Of a stretch of DNA of 64,000 nt, positions 15,646-24,749 are shown piece by piece (the first letter of the stretch is position 1; the number at the start of each line of letters is the position of its first letter). The notes below the pieces were generated by a model. That model was not told the origin of the DNA. It did no database searches and saw only the letters and a program-made list of their open reading frames with translations. The translations under genes were made by a program, and so were the position numbers. Origin of the DNA: Nocardia anaemiae NBRC 100462 (GTDB lineage: Bacteria > Actinomycetota > Actinomycetes > Mycobacteriales > Mycobacteriaceae); NCBI RefSeq assembly GCF_001612725.1, contig NZ_BDAZ01000026.1, positions 62,001 to 126,000 of the forward strand. The letters are read 5' to 3'.

Positions 15646-15666
15646 ACTGCTGATCGAGTCAGCAGT
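15646..15666. promoter_or_regulatory. Inverted repeat in divergent intergenic region
   Basis: ACTGCTGA (15646-15653), five bases, then TCAGCAGT (15659-15666), between the SnoaL gene and the secreted-protein gene. Candidate operator for either direction; no adjacent regulator gene exists, so the binding protein is unknown. Confidence 0.35.
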
Positions 15667-15743
15667 GGTTCGCGTTGCGTGTTCATCGGCGTCCAGCTCG
15701 ACCAGCCGCGTGAATCACTGTCCCGTCGTAGGGAGGTGGTGCG

Positions 15744-16205
15744 GTGTCTATTCGTCGAAGCGTGCTGGTAGCGGCAGTGCTGTGCGCCCTGCCGGTGCTG
15801 AGTGCGCCGCAGGTGCAGGCCTACCCGTCGAGCGATGGCGGCGGCGGTTGTCGCCAGGGCAGTCTGATGACCGGCCGGTTGCTGCCCGGCACCGGTAGCG
15901 CGGGGCAGAACATCCAGCGCACGGCCATACTGCGGGAGTGCGTCAGCTCGTTGCTCCCGGGAATCGATTCCGGACGGTTCGACGTGACCATTCCGTGGAA
16001 CGCCCCCGGTACGCCGAGTTCGGCGAAGTTCACATGGTCCGATGGCAGCATCAGCCCGGCCACCGGGTACGGCAATGGCTTGTGGTCGATTACCGACGGT
16101 CCGGCAAGGGGCCATGCGATCCAGGTGATCGTCGCTGATACGTGGAACGGCTGGTACTACAGTTACGCCGATGTGGCCGTGACATCGGCGATCTTCCAAT
16201 CCTGA
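15744..16205 (+). CDS. Small secreted protein of unknown function
   Basis: A 153-residue protein with a clear signal peptide (SVLVAAVLCALPVLSAPQVQA, cut near residue 27). The mature part has two cysteines (GGGCRQGSLM and LRECVSSLLPG) likely to form a disulfide, then a tryptophan- and glycine-rich beta segment (SSAKFTWSDGSISPATGYGN). No named domain was recognised; the pattern recurs among small secreted Nocardia/Mycobacterium proteins. GTG 15744 is preceded by GGGAGG at 7 bases. It is convergent with the Ag85-like esterase, only 2 bp apart. Confidence 0.6.
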   Translation: MSIRRSVLVAAVLCALPVLSAPQVQAYPSSDGGGGCRQGSLMTGRLLPGTGSAGQNIQRTAILRECVSSLLPGIDSGRFDVTIPWNAPGTPSSAKFTWSDGSISPATGYGNGLWSITDGPARGHAIQVIVADTWNGWYYSYADVAVTSAIFQS

Positions 16206-16207
16206 GT

Positions 16208-17179
16208 TCAGTGCGCGCCGAGCGCATCGAGGATCATCGGACGCGCCGATGCGAGCGCTTGCTGCCAATAGGGCCAGGTGTGGGTTCCGGCGACGATGTC
16301 GAAGCGCGCGGGAATGCCGAGTTCGGCCATTCGATCGCGCAGCATCTGAGCGGAAGTCAACGTCATCGCTTCCAGGGCCATCGCATTCACCGTGTTGCCG
16401 AATCCGTACGGCAGGTCGGGCGGGCCGGGCTGGCCATTGCCGGTCCAGACATAGACCGGCAGCCCGCGTAGCGATTCCGCCTGGACGGTGGCATCGTTGC
16501 GGCTCCAGGCGGGGTCACCGGCCGGGCCCCACATATCGTCCACATTGAAGTTGCCCTCGTCCCACATGGCAGCGCGCATCGCTTCGTTCCAGAGCGGAAA
16601 AGTCGGGTGCACGAAGCCGGAAAACGATCCGGCGAACCTGAATTGGTCGCGGTGGTGCCCGGCCAGTATCAGTGCCGCGTTGCCGCCCATAGAGGCACCC
16701 ACGATCGCGTTGTTGGTGCGCGAAACGCCGAACCCAGCGAGGTATCCGGGCAATTCCTGGGTGAGGAACGTTTCCCATTTGTACGTCGTCTGCTGATCGT
16801 TGGTGCTACTTGGTCGGTACCAGTCGGTGTAGAAGCTCGACCGGCCGCCGACCGGGAACACCAAAGTGACGTTGTCGCCTGCGAATTGGCGCAGCGCGTC
16901 GGTATCGCTGGTCCACTGGCTGTGATCGGTGGGCGCGCGGAGACCGTCGAGCACGTAGACGGCCGCACTCCCACCCCGGGCCGCCCACTGCACCTGGACC
17001 TTGATCGGCCCCATGCTCGACGGCACGAACAAGTCCTGGTAACCACCCGCAGGGGTGCGCAATTTCGGCGTGGCGCTGGCTTCCACCGCACCGATCGACG
17101 ACAGCAGAACCGCTGCGGTCAGCGCAGCGCCGGTTTTGCGCAGCCAACCCCACTGATGTCCAGACCGTGCCGCACCCAC
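16208..17179 (-). CDS. Secreted esterase, antigen-85/mycolyltransferase-like
   Basis: A 323-residue exported alpha/beta hydrolase. A signal peptide (KTGAALTAAVLLSSIGAVEA) is followed by the family pattern VPSSMGPIKVQVQWAARGG, AAVYVLDGLRAPTDHSQW and VTLVFPVGGRSSFYTDW. The nucleophile elbow is VGASMGGNAALILAG, and the late histidine is in VAGTHTWPYWQQAL. This is the esterase D/Ag85 (Fbp) architecture; Ag85 enzymes move mycolic acids between trehalose and arabinogalactan. Whether this one is a true mycolyltransferase or another acyl esterase is not decided by sequence. GTG 17179 lies 7 bases after AGGAGG; the GTG at 17185 is too close to that site. Confidence 0.82.
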   Translation of the reverse strand: MGAARSGHQWGWLRKTGAALTAAVLLSSIGAVEASATPKLRTPAGGYQDLFVPSSMGPIKVQVQWAARGGSAAVYVLDGLRAPTDHSQWTSDTDALRQFAGDNVTLVFPVGGRSSFYTDWYRPSSTNDQQTTYKWETFLTQELPGYLAGFGVSRTNNAIVGASMGGNAALILAGHHRDQFRFAGSFSGFVHPTFPLWNEAMRAAMWDEGNFNVDDMWGPAGDPAWSRNDATVQAESLRGLPVYVWTGNGQPGPPDLPYGFGNTVNAMALEAMTLTSAQMLRDRMAELGIPARFDIVAGTHTWPYWQQALASARPMILDALGAH

Positions 17180-17238
17180 CCGCACACCTCCTACCGATCG
17201 GAAAGATCATCATAGTTTGCGCGACAATCACTCTCGCC

Positions 17239-17539
17239 TCAGCTGATTGCCTTCTTCACGAGCGCGCCGAGCCGTTCCTCATCGTCGGCCGTCAACTTCG
17301 TCAGTGCGAAGGCGGTCGGCCAGATGGTGCCTTCATCCAGGGTTGAAGCCGAACGTGGCGTACCGCGACTCGAATTTCTCGGCGGTTCGGAAACAGACGA
17401 CCTCGCCGCCCAGGGCATACGCGGGCATACCGTACCAGAGTTTCGGCATAACAGCTGGTGTAACGGCCTTGACAACGGCATGGATCCGTTCGGCCCTGAT
17501 GCGATCCGGTTCCCCGTCGGGCTTCTTCGAAAACTGATC
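17239..17539 (-). pseudogene. DUF1801 (YdhG-like) gene, truncated and frameshifted
   Basis: Minus-strand codons read DRIRAERIHAVVKAVTPAVM, PKLWYGMPAYALGGEVVCFR and KFESRYATFGF, then hit a stop at 17333-17335. In another frame the protein resumes at once as TLDEGTIWPTAFALTKLTAD to the end. Joined, these match the second half of a DUF1801 protein. Relatives have about five residues between GF and LD/DD; here only four bases remain, so a deletion of about 11 bases fits the frameshift. The N-terminal half is missing because the remnant begins at the stop of the upstream LysR gene. Confidence 0.75.
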
Positions 17540-18461
17540 AATCGATGCGATCCGACGATTCCCGCCGCGGCGAACGGAGTGCGTCGCGGATGGTGTCGCG
17601 GAGCCAGCGCTGCGCCGGGTCCGCGTCGAGGCGGGCGTGCCAGAGCAGTCGTACTTCGACTTCCGGGAGGGGCGCGGGGATCGGAAACCAGCGAAGGCCG
17701 AGGGATCGGCCGTACTGTTCGGCGAGCCGCTGCGGGACGAGTCCGACGTATCGACTCGAGGCGACCAGGAGTGCGGCGACGGCGGAAGTAGGTACGACGG
17801 CCGCGACGTGGCGTTGCAAGCCCGCGGCCTCGAGTGCGTCGTCGAGTGGCCCGCGAGCACGACCACGGCGGGAGGCCGAGACGTGCGGATGTCGGCACAG
17901 TTGGCGCAATGTCGGGCGACGGCCAAGTGGGCTGTCGGCCCGAACGATGCCTACTATTCGTTCGCGGTACAGCACAGCCGACCGCATGTCGGGAGCGATG
18001 ATTTCGCCCGCGCCGATATCCAGATCGACCGAGCCGTCGCGCAGAGCCTCGATGCTCTCGCTGCCCTCCGCGACGAAGCGCAATGTCACGCCCGGAGCGA
18101 CCGCGGCCGTGGCATCGACCGCCACCGCCGCCAGGGTCGAGGCCACACCGTCGTTGATGCGAATGGTGAAGGTGCGCTGCATATCTGCGACCGCGACCTC
18201 GCGATCGGCGCTGATCAGTGCCGACGCTTCGTCCAGCAGGGACCGCACCCGCGGCGCGGCGCGCAGCGCGAACGGTGTCGGAGCCATCCCACGACCGGCA
18301 CGTACCAGGATCGGATCGCCCATCGCCCGCCGTAACCGGCCCAAAGCTCGGCTGGTCGCCGGGATGGACAGATGTAGACGCTCGGACGCCGCGGTCACGC
18401 TGCCGTCCTGGAGCAGGGCATCGAATACGCGCAGGAGGTTCAAATCGAGCTGCTCTGGCAC
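17538..18461 (-). CDS. LysR family transcriptional regulator
   Basis: A 307-residue LysR regulator. The N-terminal winged helix reads LDLNLLRVFDALLQDGSVTA, ASERLHLSIPATSRALGRLR; the effector domain follows from about residue 95 (RTFTIRINDGVASTLAAVAV). GTG 18461 (VPEQLDLNLL) is preferred because LysR proteins begin close to the DLNLL motif; an upstream ATG at 18524 would extend into the promoter area. It is divergent from the MFS transporter at 18536, the probable target. The gap contains TTGCAT and TTGCG repeats but no clean dyad. It ends in the DUF1801 remnant. Confidence 0.88.
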   Translation of the reverse strand: MPEQLDLNLLRVFDALLQDGSVTAASERLHLSIPATSRALGRLRRAMGDPILVRAGRGMAPTPFALRAAPRVRSLLDEASALISADREVAVADMQRTFTIRINDGVASTLAAVAVDATAAVAPGVTLRFVAEGSESIEALRDGSVDLDIGAGEIIAPDMRSAVLYRERIVGIVRADSPLGRRPTLRQLCRHPHVSASRRGRARGPLDDALEAAGLQRHVAAVVPTSAVAALLVASSRYVGLVPQRLAEQYGRSLGLRWFPIPAPLPEVEVRLLWHARLDADPAQRWLRDTIRDALRSPRRESSDRID

Positions 18462-18535
18462 AGTTGCATCGTACGCAAAACTCAGTTGCGAAAGTTGCGT
18501 CGCGCGGAGATTACGCAGGTCCATACCGTGTGGCC

Positions 18536-20212
18536 ATGCACCTCAATCACACTTCGAACCTGCCATCGCGTCCACCCGCACAGCGCGGCCTACTCGCGGT
18601 CATCTGCGCCTGCGTCGTGCTCGTCGTCGGTATGGTCGCCGCGATCAATCTCGCGGTCCCGATGCTCGCCGCCAGCGCACTGCATCCCTCCGCGTCGGCG
18701 CTGGTCTGGATCGTCGATACCTATGTGATCGTCTTCGCCTGTCTGGTGATCCCCGGCGGGGCGGCGGGAGATCGCTTCGGGCGCAAGGGGACTCTGCTAT
18801 CCGGACTGGGGCTGTTCGCGCTGGGCGCGCTCATCTCGGCAGCGGCACCGAACGTGGCGTTACTGCTGGCCGGGCGTGCGGTCACGGGTCTCGGTGCTGC
18901 TGCCGTACTGCCCAATACGCTTGCCGTCCTGCTGCACGCTGTTCCTATTGAGCGCAAGAGCGCGACTATCGCGGTGTGGGCGTCGATGACGGGTATCGGT
19001 GGCGTCGTCGGCAATGTCGGTGGCGGGGCGATTCTTTCGGGCGGTTCGTGGCGTTGGCTGTTCGCCGGTGTCGTGCCGATCGCGCTGGTACTCGCGGCTC
19101 TGGTGGGACGGATCGCGCCGGTGTCGCCGCGCCATGACCGTCGGCTCGACCCGCTCGGCGCGGTATTGCTGGTCGGCGCGTCGGTCGCGATGCTGCTCGG
19201 AATCGTCCAGGGCCCGGAGGCAGGCTGGGACAGCGCGATCGTTATTGCCGGATTCGCCTGTGCCGCAGTGTTGTTCATCGTATGGACAATGGTCGAGTTG
19301 AAAGTCGAACACCCGCTGCTGGATCCGCGGTTATTCCGCCTCCCGGCCCTGCGCAGCGCCTGCCTCGGCATGATGGCGGTCTTCTTCGGAATGTTCGCGC
19401 TGTTCTACGTCAACGCTTCATTTCTCCAGTACGGCAAGGGATTCGGCGTACTGAGGACCGGTCTCGGGATCATCCCGCTCACCGTCCCGATCATCCTCGG
19501 CGCGAAGCATGTCGGACGACTGTCACAGCGGATCGGACTCGACGCCACCACCGCGCTCGCATTCGTATTCGTCGGCGGCGGACTGCTCGGACTGTCCATG
19601 AGCAACGCGCAGACACCCTATGTCGCATACGCCGCGTGGCTGGTCGTCATGGGAGTCGGTGTGGCGCTGGCACTTCCGACATTGTCCGGAGCGATCACCG
19701 AAGCACTGCCGCCGGAGCAGGCCGGGGTCGCGGCCGGATTGCAGTCCATCACCCGCGAATTCGGCAGCGCCCTCGGCGTCGCGGTCATCGGCACGGCACT
19801 CACCGCACAGTTCGTCGCCGCGCTACCGCCACAGATCCGCGCCGACCACGATCCGCACACCGTAGCCCAGGCACTCGCCATCTCCGACCGCAGAGATGAC
19901 ATCGTCGCGGCGTTCATTTCGGGCGCAGACGGCGGATTCCGGGTGATCGGCCTGATCGTGCTCGTCGCGGGTGGGCTGGTCGTGCTGCAATCGCTACTGT
20001 CTCGACGTGGATCGGCTTGCGGTGTGGCCCTTGCGGGCGACGAGGGCGGAGCGCAGGTACCACAGGCCGCTGGGTTCGGCGGGGTCGAAGCCGGTGAGCT
20101 GGGCTATTCGGCGGAGTCGGTAGTCGACGGTGTTCGGGTGGACGCACAGTTGGCGGGCGGCACGCGTTCGGCTCAGACCGGTGTCGATGTAGATCCGCAG
20201 AGTTTCCAGTAG
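18536..20212 (+). CDS. MFS transporter (DHA2-type), with C-terminal extension antisense to the next gene
   Basis: A 558-residue multidrug-type permease with about 14 membrane segments. Motif A region is GGAAGDRFGRKGTLLSGLGL, and the DHA2 signature VWIVDTYVIVFACLVIPGG follows the first helices. The transporter part ends near SLLSRRGSA (about residue 487), but no stop follows. The frame continues about 70 residues through the antisense of the PucR-family gene, giving a Gly/Ala-rich tail unlike any MFS end. The natural stop was probably lost. ATG 18536 begins MHLNHTSNLP. It is divergent from the LysR gene, the likely regulator; drug-proton antiport is the expected activity. Confidence 0.85.
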   Translation: MHLNHTSNLPSRPPAQRGLLAVICACVVLVVGMVAAINLAVPMLAASALHPSASALVWIVDTYVIVFACLVIPGGAAGDRFGRKGTLLSGLGLFALGALISAAAPNVALLLAGRAVTGLGAAAVLPNTLAVLLHAVPIERKSATIAVWASMTGIGGVVGNVGGGAILSGGSWRWLFAGVVPIALVLAALVGRIAPVSPRHDRRLDPLGAVLLVGASVAMLLGIVQGPEAGWDSAIVIAGFACAAVLFIVWTMVELKVEHPLLDPRLFRLPALRSACLGMMAVFFGMFALFYVNASFLQYGKGFGVLRTGLGIIPLTVPIILGAKHVGRLSQRIGLDATTALAFVFVGGGLLGLSMSNAQTPYVAYAAWLVVMGVGVALALPTLSGAITEALPPEQAGVAAGLQSITREFGSALGVAVIGTALTAQFVAALPPQIRADHDPHTVAQALAISDRRDDIVAAFISGADGGFRVIGLIVLVAGGLVVLQSLLSRRGSACGVALAGDEGGAQVPQAAGFGGVEAGELGYSAESVVDGVRVDAQLAGGTRSAQTGVDVDPQSFQ

Positions 20213-21235
20213 GTCGGGGTACTCGTCCAGTGGGGTGAGTCGGGTGGCGAGAGCATCGCGGCCGATCCCCGGGCGGGTCAGTTGGTATTGCAGCGCCAGT
20301 TCGGTGAATCTGTATACGCCGGGCGGCAATTCGAGCTGCTGCACGGTGTCGAGGAGTTCATGGGCATGGCGGGCGGTGGTGGGCACCTCGTCGGGGCGGG
20401 CGGTGACAACTGCGACGGTGAGCGGCACTTGTGTAGCGGCGGACATCCGTTGCACCAGGCCGTCCAAATCGGAATCGGTCCGCACGCCGGACGGGACCAG
20501 AATCGTCCCGCCATCGACGGATAACAGTGACAGCGCCTGTCCCCCGAATATCGTCGCGAGTGCGGCTTGCAGGCGGCGCAGCTTGCGGCGTGCCACGACC
20601 TGCCCGTCGAGCTGCGGGTGGCTCTCATCGGGATGCGCCGCAATCGCAACGGCGAGTACCGAGTACTCCTCGGCGATCGGCAAGCCGCGTTCCCGCGCCG
20701 CCGCGGAATCGAGACGACCGGCGAGCAAGGCCGAGGTCAGACTGTGCGCCGCGGTGTGGTGCTCAGCGGCGACGGCCTTGTGCTCGAGGACGTAGGCCTT
20801 ACTGACAGTGGCGGTAATCAGTTTCGACAGCTCCAGCACTCTGGCGGTACCCGTGACGACGCCGACTACATCCGTCGGACCCGTACGAGCGAAGATCAGA
20901 TCCAGACCGACTTTGCAGCCCTCGTGAACGGCATGCAGGACGGTATCCACCGGGATCCCCGCACGGGTACATCCGGCGGCCGCGATCGCCAGCCGATCGG
21001 TGCTCGTCGGCGGCACATGACCGTTCACGCAGTCGATCAACCACCCGAGACAAATCCGGACCACAGCCTTCAGATCGCGAATCAGGGTTCGCCCCGGCAA
21101 CGCGCCGCACTGTTCGTCCGACTCGGCCAGATGTGCCATCACCTCGCGGGTCAACCTGTCGATATCGCGTACGGACGGCGGAAACGGCCGTTCCAGCCCA
21201 TTGAGTTCGGGCCGGACGAGACTCTCGATCGTCAC
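19994..21235 (-). CDS. PucR/CdaR-type transcriptional regulator
   Basis: A 413-residue protein. The C-terminal PucR helix-turn-helix is LETLRIYIDTGLSRTRAARQ, LCVHPNTVDYRLRRIAQLTG, ending GLWYLRSALVARK. The central part fits a GGDEF-like CdaR domain without enzymatic motifs. The N-terminal region (residues 1-170) is helical, with VRDIDRLTREVMAHLAESDE, of the RsbT-co-antagonist/DUF type often seen in actinobacterial PucR proteins. GTG 21235 is chosen because AAGGAGG lies 6 bases upstream. The last 219 bp overlap the tail of the convergent MFS gene. The effector is unknown; many such regulators sense purine or amino-acid derivatives. Confidence 0.85.
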   Translation of the reverse strand: MTIESLVRPELNGLERPFPPSVRDIDRLTREVMAHLAESDEQCGALPGRTLIRDLKAVVRICLGWLIDCVNGHVPPTSTDRLAIAAAGCTRAGIPVDTVLHAVHEGCKVGLDLIFARTGPTDVVGVVTGTARVLELSKLITATVSKAYVLEHKAVAAEHHTAAHSLTSALLAGRLDSAAARERGLPIAEEYSVLAVAIAAHPDESHPQLDGQVVARRKLRRLQAALATIFGGQALSLLSVDGGTILVPSGVRTDSDLDGLVQRMSAATQVPLTVAVVTARPDEVPTTARHAHELLDTVQQLELPPGVYRFTELALQYQLTRPGIGRDALATRLTPLDEYPDLLETLRIYIDTGLSRTRAARQLCVHPNTVDYRLRRIAQLTGFDPAEPSGLWYLRSALVARKGHTASRSTSRQ

Positions 21236-21506
21236 GTATGACCTCCTTGTCATCGTAGTCACGCGGTCGCGACGACCTGGGTGAACAACTGCCGCGCCGG
21301 GAACTTTGCTGTTACCGGCTGTCTGATGTACCAGGAAACGTTAAGCCGAGCGGTAGCTCACCTTCTACTCCTCTTTGAACAATCCGCAACAGCCGCAGAC
21401 ATAGTCAGCTACCAGGCAAAATGCAGGTTCTCGATCGCCGTCGAGGAGCGCTCGCATACCAATAGTTGGGTAGGCACTCACTTTTGACGCCGCCCGCAGT
21501 GCGACG

Positions 21507-22136
21507 TCAGGCCGCCTTGGCTTTGATTTCGGCCTCGACCATGGCCGTGATCATCCGCGCGGTCATCTCGATCGCCTCTTTGCGCTCCTGGCTGTCGACC
21601 TCCAACGCCGATGCCCGGAGCACCGCGGCGAAACCGGTGTTGATCAGCACGAATGTCATCACGTCGTACTCGTGATCGTCACCAGGGCCGAGTATTTGGA
21701 TCACCAGCAGTTTGACCAGCAGCCGCAGCCGCGGCTCGAATTCGGGGATGCCGCTGCTGTAGAACTGCACACCGGCCACCAGCGCCCGCACCAGCCGGGC
21801 ATTGACCACCAGTTCGTCGGTGATGACTTCCAGGATGCCGCTGATCATTTCCAGAATCGGCCTGTCCGATAGCCCGAAAACCCGCTCGGTAAAGCGCCTT
21901 TCGATGTTTTCCAGCAGGCGCCGGAGCAGCTCTTCGACGATCACCGAGCGGTCGGCGAAGTACCGATAGACGGTGCCGATGCTCACCCCGGCCTCGGCGG
22001 CGATCCGGTTCGTCGAGGTGTTGGCGATACCGCGCTCGCCGAAAAGCTCTGCGGCGGTGTCGAGTATGTGTTCTCGGGTCGCTTTGGCGCGTTCCTGTGT
22101 CGGGCGGCGACGCTGCCCAACGGCTTTCGGCGGCAT
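21507..22136 (-). CDS. TetR family transcriptional regulator
   Basis: A 209-residue TetR regulator. The DNA-binding domain reads REHILDTAAELFGERGIANT, STNRIAAEAGVSIGTVYRYF; the C-terminal ligand domain follows with LLENIERRFTERVFGLSD. ATG 22136 (MPPKAVGQRRR) has GGCAGGAGGG upstream. It is divergent from the ABC1-kinase gene at 22292. The gap carries the palindrome TGAGCG-T-CGCTCA (22168-22180), similar to operators of this TetR subgroup, so it probably represses itself and perhaps the kinase gene. Confidence 0.9.
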   Translation of the reverse strand: MPPKAVGQRRRPTQERAKATREHILDTAAELFGERGIANTSTNRIAAEAGVSIGTVYRYFADRSVIVEELLRRLLENIERRFTERVFGLSDRPILEMISGILEVITDELVVNARLVRALVAGVQFYSSGIPEFEPRLRLLVKLLVIQILGPGDDHEYDVMTFVLINTGFAAVLRASALEVDSQERKEAIEMTARMITAMVEAEIKAKAA

Positions 22137-22167
22137 CGCACCCTCCTGCCGAACTGTGCTGAGAAGA

Positions 22168-22180
22168 TGAGCGTCGCTCA
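22168..22180. promoter_or_regulatory. TetR-type palindromic operator
   Basis: TGAGCG-T-CGCTCA is a perfect 6-1-6 palindrome 32 bp upstream of the TetR start and 112 bp before the divergent ABC1-kinase gene. The sequence class (TGAGCGnCGCTCA) is common for mycobacterial and nocardial TetR regulators. Confidence 0.6.
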
Positions 22181-22291
22181 GTTTAACGGCCGCACCGGTT
22201 TTCATGCCACGAATTCCTGATCCGATGACGCCGCCATGGGGTGGAATGTGCTGAGTCCAGATGCACGAGCGTGACCGATGGAGGTGCGATA

Positions 22292-23662
22292 GTGGCCGGT
22301 CGGGTGCCGAAGAGTCGTCTCGCGAGGGGCGGCCGGGTAGGCCGATTTGTCGCGGGACAGGCCATCCGTGGAGTCGGCACCCGCCTGTCGATGATCGGGC
22401 GAACCGAACAGGCCAGACAGCTGCTCGCCGAACGGTCCACGCTGCGCACCGCACAGCAACTGGTCACCGTGCTCGGCGCCATGCGGGGCGCGGCCATGAA
22501 GCTCGGGCAGATGCTGTCGGTTCTCGATGTCGATCTGCTGCCGGAATCGCATCGTGCGATGTTCCGCGACAAGCTCGCCGAGCTGCGCGATCAAGCGCCG
22601 GCATTCCCGTTTCCGGCAATGCGGCAGGTGATCGAAAACGATCTCGGGCCATTGGCGCGAGCGTTCGCCGACTTCGATGAAACCGCCGTCGCCGCGGCCT
22701 CGATCGGCCAGGTGTATCGCGCGAAGTTACATGATGGACGGACCGTCGCGGTGAAGGTCAAATATCCGGGCGTGGACGAGGCCGTCGAGGCGGATATGCG
22801 CAATCTGGCGATGATCAGCAGACTATGGAAATCCATGCTGCCGAGCGCGGCGGATACCGATGTGCTGGACGAAATCGCCCGCAATATCGGCAGCGAACTC
22901 GATTACCTGCGCGAAGCACGAACCCAGCATCGAGTCGCCGCACGCTACCGGGATCATCCATTCATCACGGTTCCCGACAGCGTCGAAGAGCTCTGCGGGC
23001 ACCACGTTTTGGTGACGGAGTTCGTCGACGGGAAGTCGTTTCAGCAGATCCAGGACCTGCCCGCGGCCGAACGCGACGGGATCGGCGAGCTGATCTATCG
23101 CTTCTATGTCAGTTCGCTGTTTTCGGATTTCGAATTCTGCGGCGACCCGCACCCGGGCAATATCATGCTGGCCGCGGACGGTCGCGTCTGCTTCGTGGAT
23201 TTCGGTCTCTACAACGCTATGGATCCGGTGCACGTCGAACTCGAACGTGCCTGTCTGCAGGCCGCCGGTGAAGATCGGGCCCAGGACCTCTATGACGCGT
23301 GGGTGCGCCGCGGCATTATCGACCCGGACACGGATGTCACCGCGGCAGAATGCCTGGAGTATGTGTGGGCTGCCGCGGGCTGGCATCTGACCGACGAGGA
23401 AATCACGGTCACCCCCGAACTCGCCACCGGCGCAGTGATTCTCGCGGTCGACCCGAGGGCCGCCGAATTTCGCGGTATGCGCCAGCAGCGGCTCCCGCCG
23501 GAGCATGTCTTCTCACGGCGAGCAGACCTGTTCACCCTCGCCGTATTGGGCCAATTGGGGACCACGAACAACTGGCACCGAATCGCCAGGGAATGGCTCT
23601 ATCACGAACCTCCGGTAACCGAGATCGGACAAGCGACAGCACGGTGGCGCGCCGACCGGTGA
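22292..23662 (+). CDS. ABC1/UbiB (AarF, COQ8-like) atypical kinase family protein
   Basis: A 456-residue atypical kinase. The diagnostic KxGQ motif is MRGAAMKLGQMLSVLD, and the A-rich nucleotide loop is AAASIGQVYRAKLHDG. The ATP-binding lysine is in VAVKVKYPG; the catalytic loop and metal site are FCGDPHPGNIML and CFVDFGLY. COQ8/UbiB proteins are ATPases that support lipid or quinone metabolism rather than protein phosphorylation. In actinobacteria their role is unclear. GTG 22292 has GGAGG 7 bases upstream. The neighbouring TetR gene and operator suggest inducible expression. Confidence 0.88.
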   Translation: MAGRVPKSRLARGGRVGRFVAGQAIRGVGTRLSMIGRTEQARQLLAERSTLRTAQQLVTVLGAMRGAAMKLGQMLSVLDVDLLPESHRAMFRDKLAELRDQAPAFPFPAMRQVIENDLGPLARAFADFDETAVAAASIGQVYRAKLHDGRTVAVKVKYPGVDEAVEADMRNLAMISRLWKSMLPSAADTDVLDEIARNIGSELDYLREARTQHRVAARYRDHPFITVPDSVEELCGHHVLVTEFVDGKSFQQIQDLPAAERDGIGELIYRFYVSSLFSDFEFCGDPHPGNIMLAADGRVCFVDFGLYNAMDPVHVELERACLQAAGEDRAQDLYDAWVRRGIIDPDTDVTAAECLEYVWAAAGWHLTDEEITVTPELATGAVILAVDPRAAEFRGMRQQRLPPEHVFSRRADLFTLAVLGQLGTTNNWHRIAREWLYHEPPVTEIGQATARWRADR

Positions 23663-23780
23663 CACCTTGGTGGTGATCCGGTCCACCTTGGGGGCACGAG
23701 CTCAGCACTCGGGGACCTGATATCGGCGGTCGATGCGGCGGACAGTTAATCAAGTCACCGCAACCGAACCGGAGCACCCG

Positions 23781-24740
23781 ATGTCGATCACCAGCACCAC
23801 CACCGCCACCTCGGCGGAACGTCGTGCCACGGTCTCGACCGAGGACGGCGTGGCACTCGCGGTTCGCGAATACGGCCCGCGAGATGCCGAGCTCACCGTC
23901 GTCCTGCTGCACGGGCACTGCCTGCGCACCGAGTCGTGGACCTACGTACGCGACGCGCTGCTGCGCCGGTACCCGGATGCCCGGATCGTCTGCTACGACC
24001 ACCGCGGCCACGGCGATTCCGCCGCCGCGTCCCGGCGGACCTACCACCTCGAACAGCTCGGCAACGACCTGCGCGACGTTCTCGACGCGGTCGCCCCCAC
24101 CGGGCCGGTCGTCCTCGTCGGCCACTCGATGGGCGGCATGACGGTGCTCACCTACGTCAGCCAGAACCCGCACGAGATCGGCACGCGCATTACCGGCGTC
24201 GCCCTCATCGCGACCGCCGCGAGCGGACTCGCCGACGCCGGTTTCGGCCGCCTGCTGCGCAACCCGGCCGTTTCCGCCTTCCAGGCGGCCGTGCGACGGG
24301 CTCCTGGCCTCATGCATCACGCGAAGCTCATGGCCTGCAAGGTCTTCGCCCCGGTCATCCGGACCGCCGAATTCGGTGATCGCAAGGTGAGCCCGCGGGT
24401 GCTCGCACTCGCCAACGCCATGCACAACGAGACCCCGATCGTGACCATGGCGAGCTTCCTGAGCGCATTCATGGTCTACGACCAGACCGACGCCCTCGCG
24501 GTCTTGTCGAAGATCCCGACGTTGGTGCTGTGTGGTAACGCCGACCTGATGACACCGCCGTCGCATTCCATCGCGATGGCCGCCGCCGTCGAGTACTCGG
24601 ATTTCGTCCTGGTCGACGGTGCGGGCCACTCGGTGATCCTGGAGCAGCCGGTGGAGGTCGCCGAGGCCATCACCCGTCTGATGACGCGCTCCGGAGCTAC
24701 CGGCAATGTCGCGGGTGCGCGGCTCGCCCGCGTCGCGTAG
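23781..24740 (+). CDS. Alpha/beta hydrolase
   Basis: A 319-residue alpha/beta hydrolase. The oxyanion-hole region is VVLLHGHCLRTESWTYVRDA, the nucleophile elbow VLVGHSMGGMTVL, the acid in LVLCGNADLMTPPSHS and the histidine in LVDGAGHSVILEQP. The full catalytic triad is present. Substrate class cannot be told; the family includes esterases, lipases and epoxide hydrolases. ATG 23781 follows GGAGCACCCG; a second ATG at 23733 would add a 16-residue tail without a ribosome site. It runs in the same direction as the ABC1 gene 118 bp upstream and may or may not be co-transcribed. Confidence 0.85.
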   Translation: MSITSTTTATSAERRATVSTEDGVALAVREYGPRDAELTVVLLHGHCLRTESWTYVRDALLRRYPDARIVCYDHRGHGDSAAASRRTYHLEQLGNDLRDVLDAVAPTGPVVLVGHSMGGMTVLTYVSQNPHEIGTRITGVALIATAASGLADAGFGRLLRNPAVSAFQAAVRRAPGLMHHAKLMACKVFAPVIRTAEFGDRKVSPRVLALANAMHNETPIVTMASFLSAFMVYDQTDALAVLSKIPTLVLCGNADLMTPPSHSIAMAAAVEYSDFVLVDGAGHSVILEQPVEVAEAITRLMTRSGATGNVAGARLARVA

Positions 24741-24749
24741 TCGGGACGA

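Noticed and set aside
21281..21487. 68-codon plus-strand frame between the PucR and TetR genes
   Set aside because: No ribosome site, no recognisable domain, and low coding-like composition.
22823..23506. Open frame of 227 codons on the minus strand
   Set aside because: It mirrors the ABC1-kinase gene and shows no domain.
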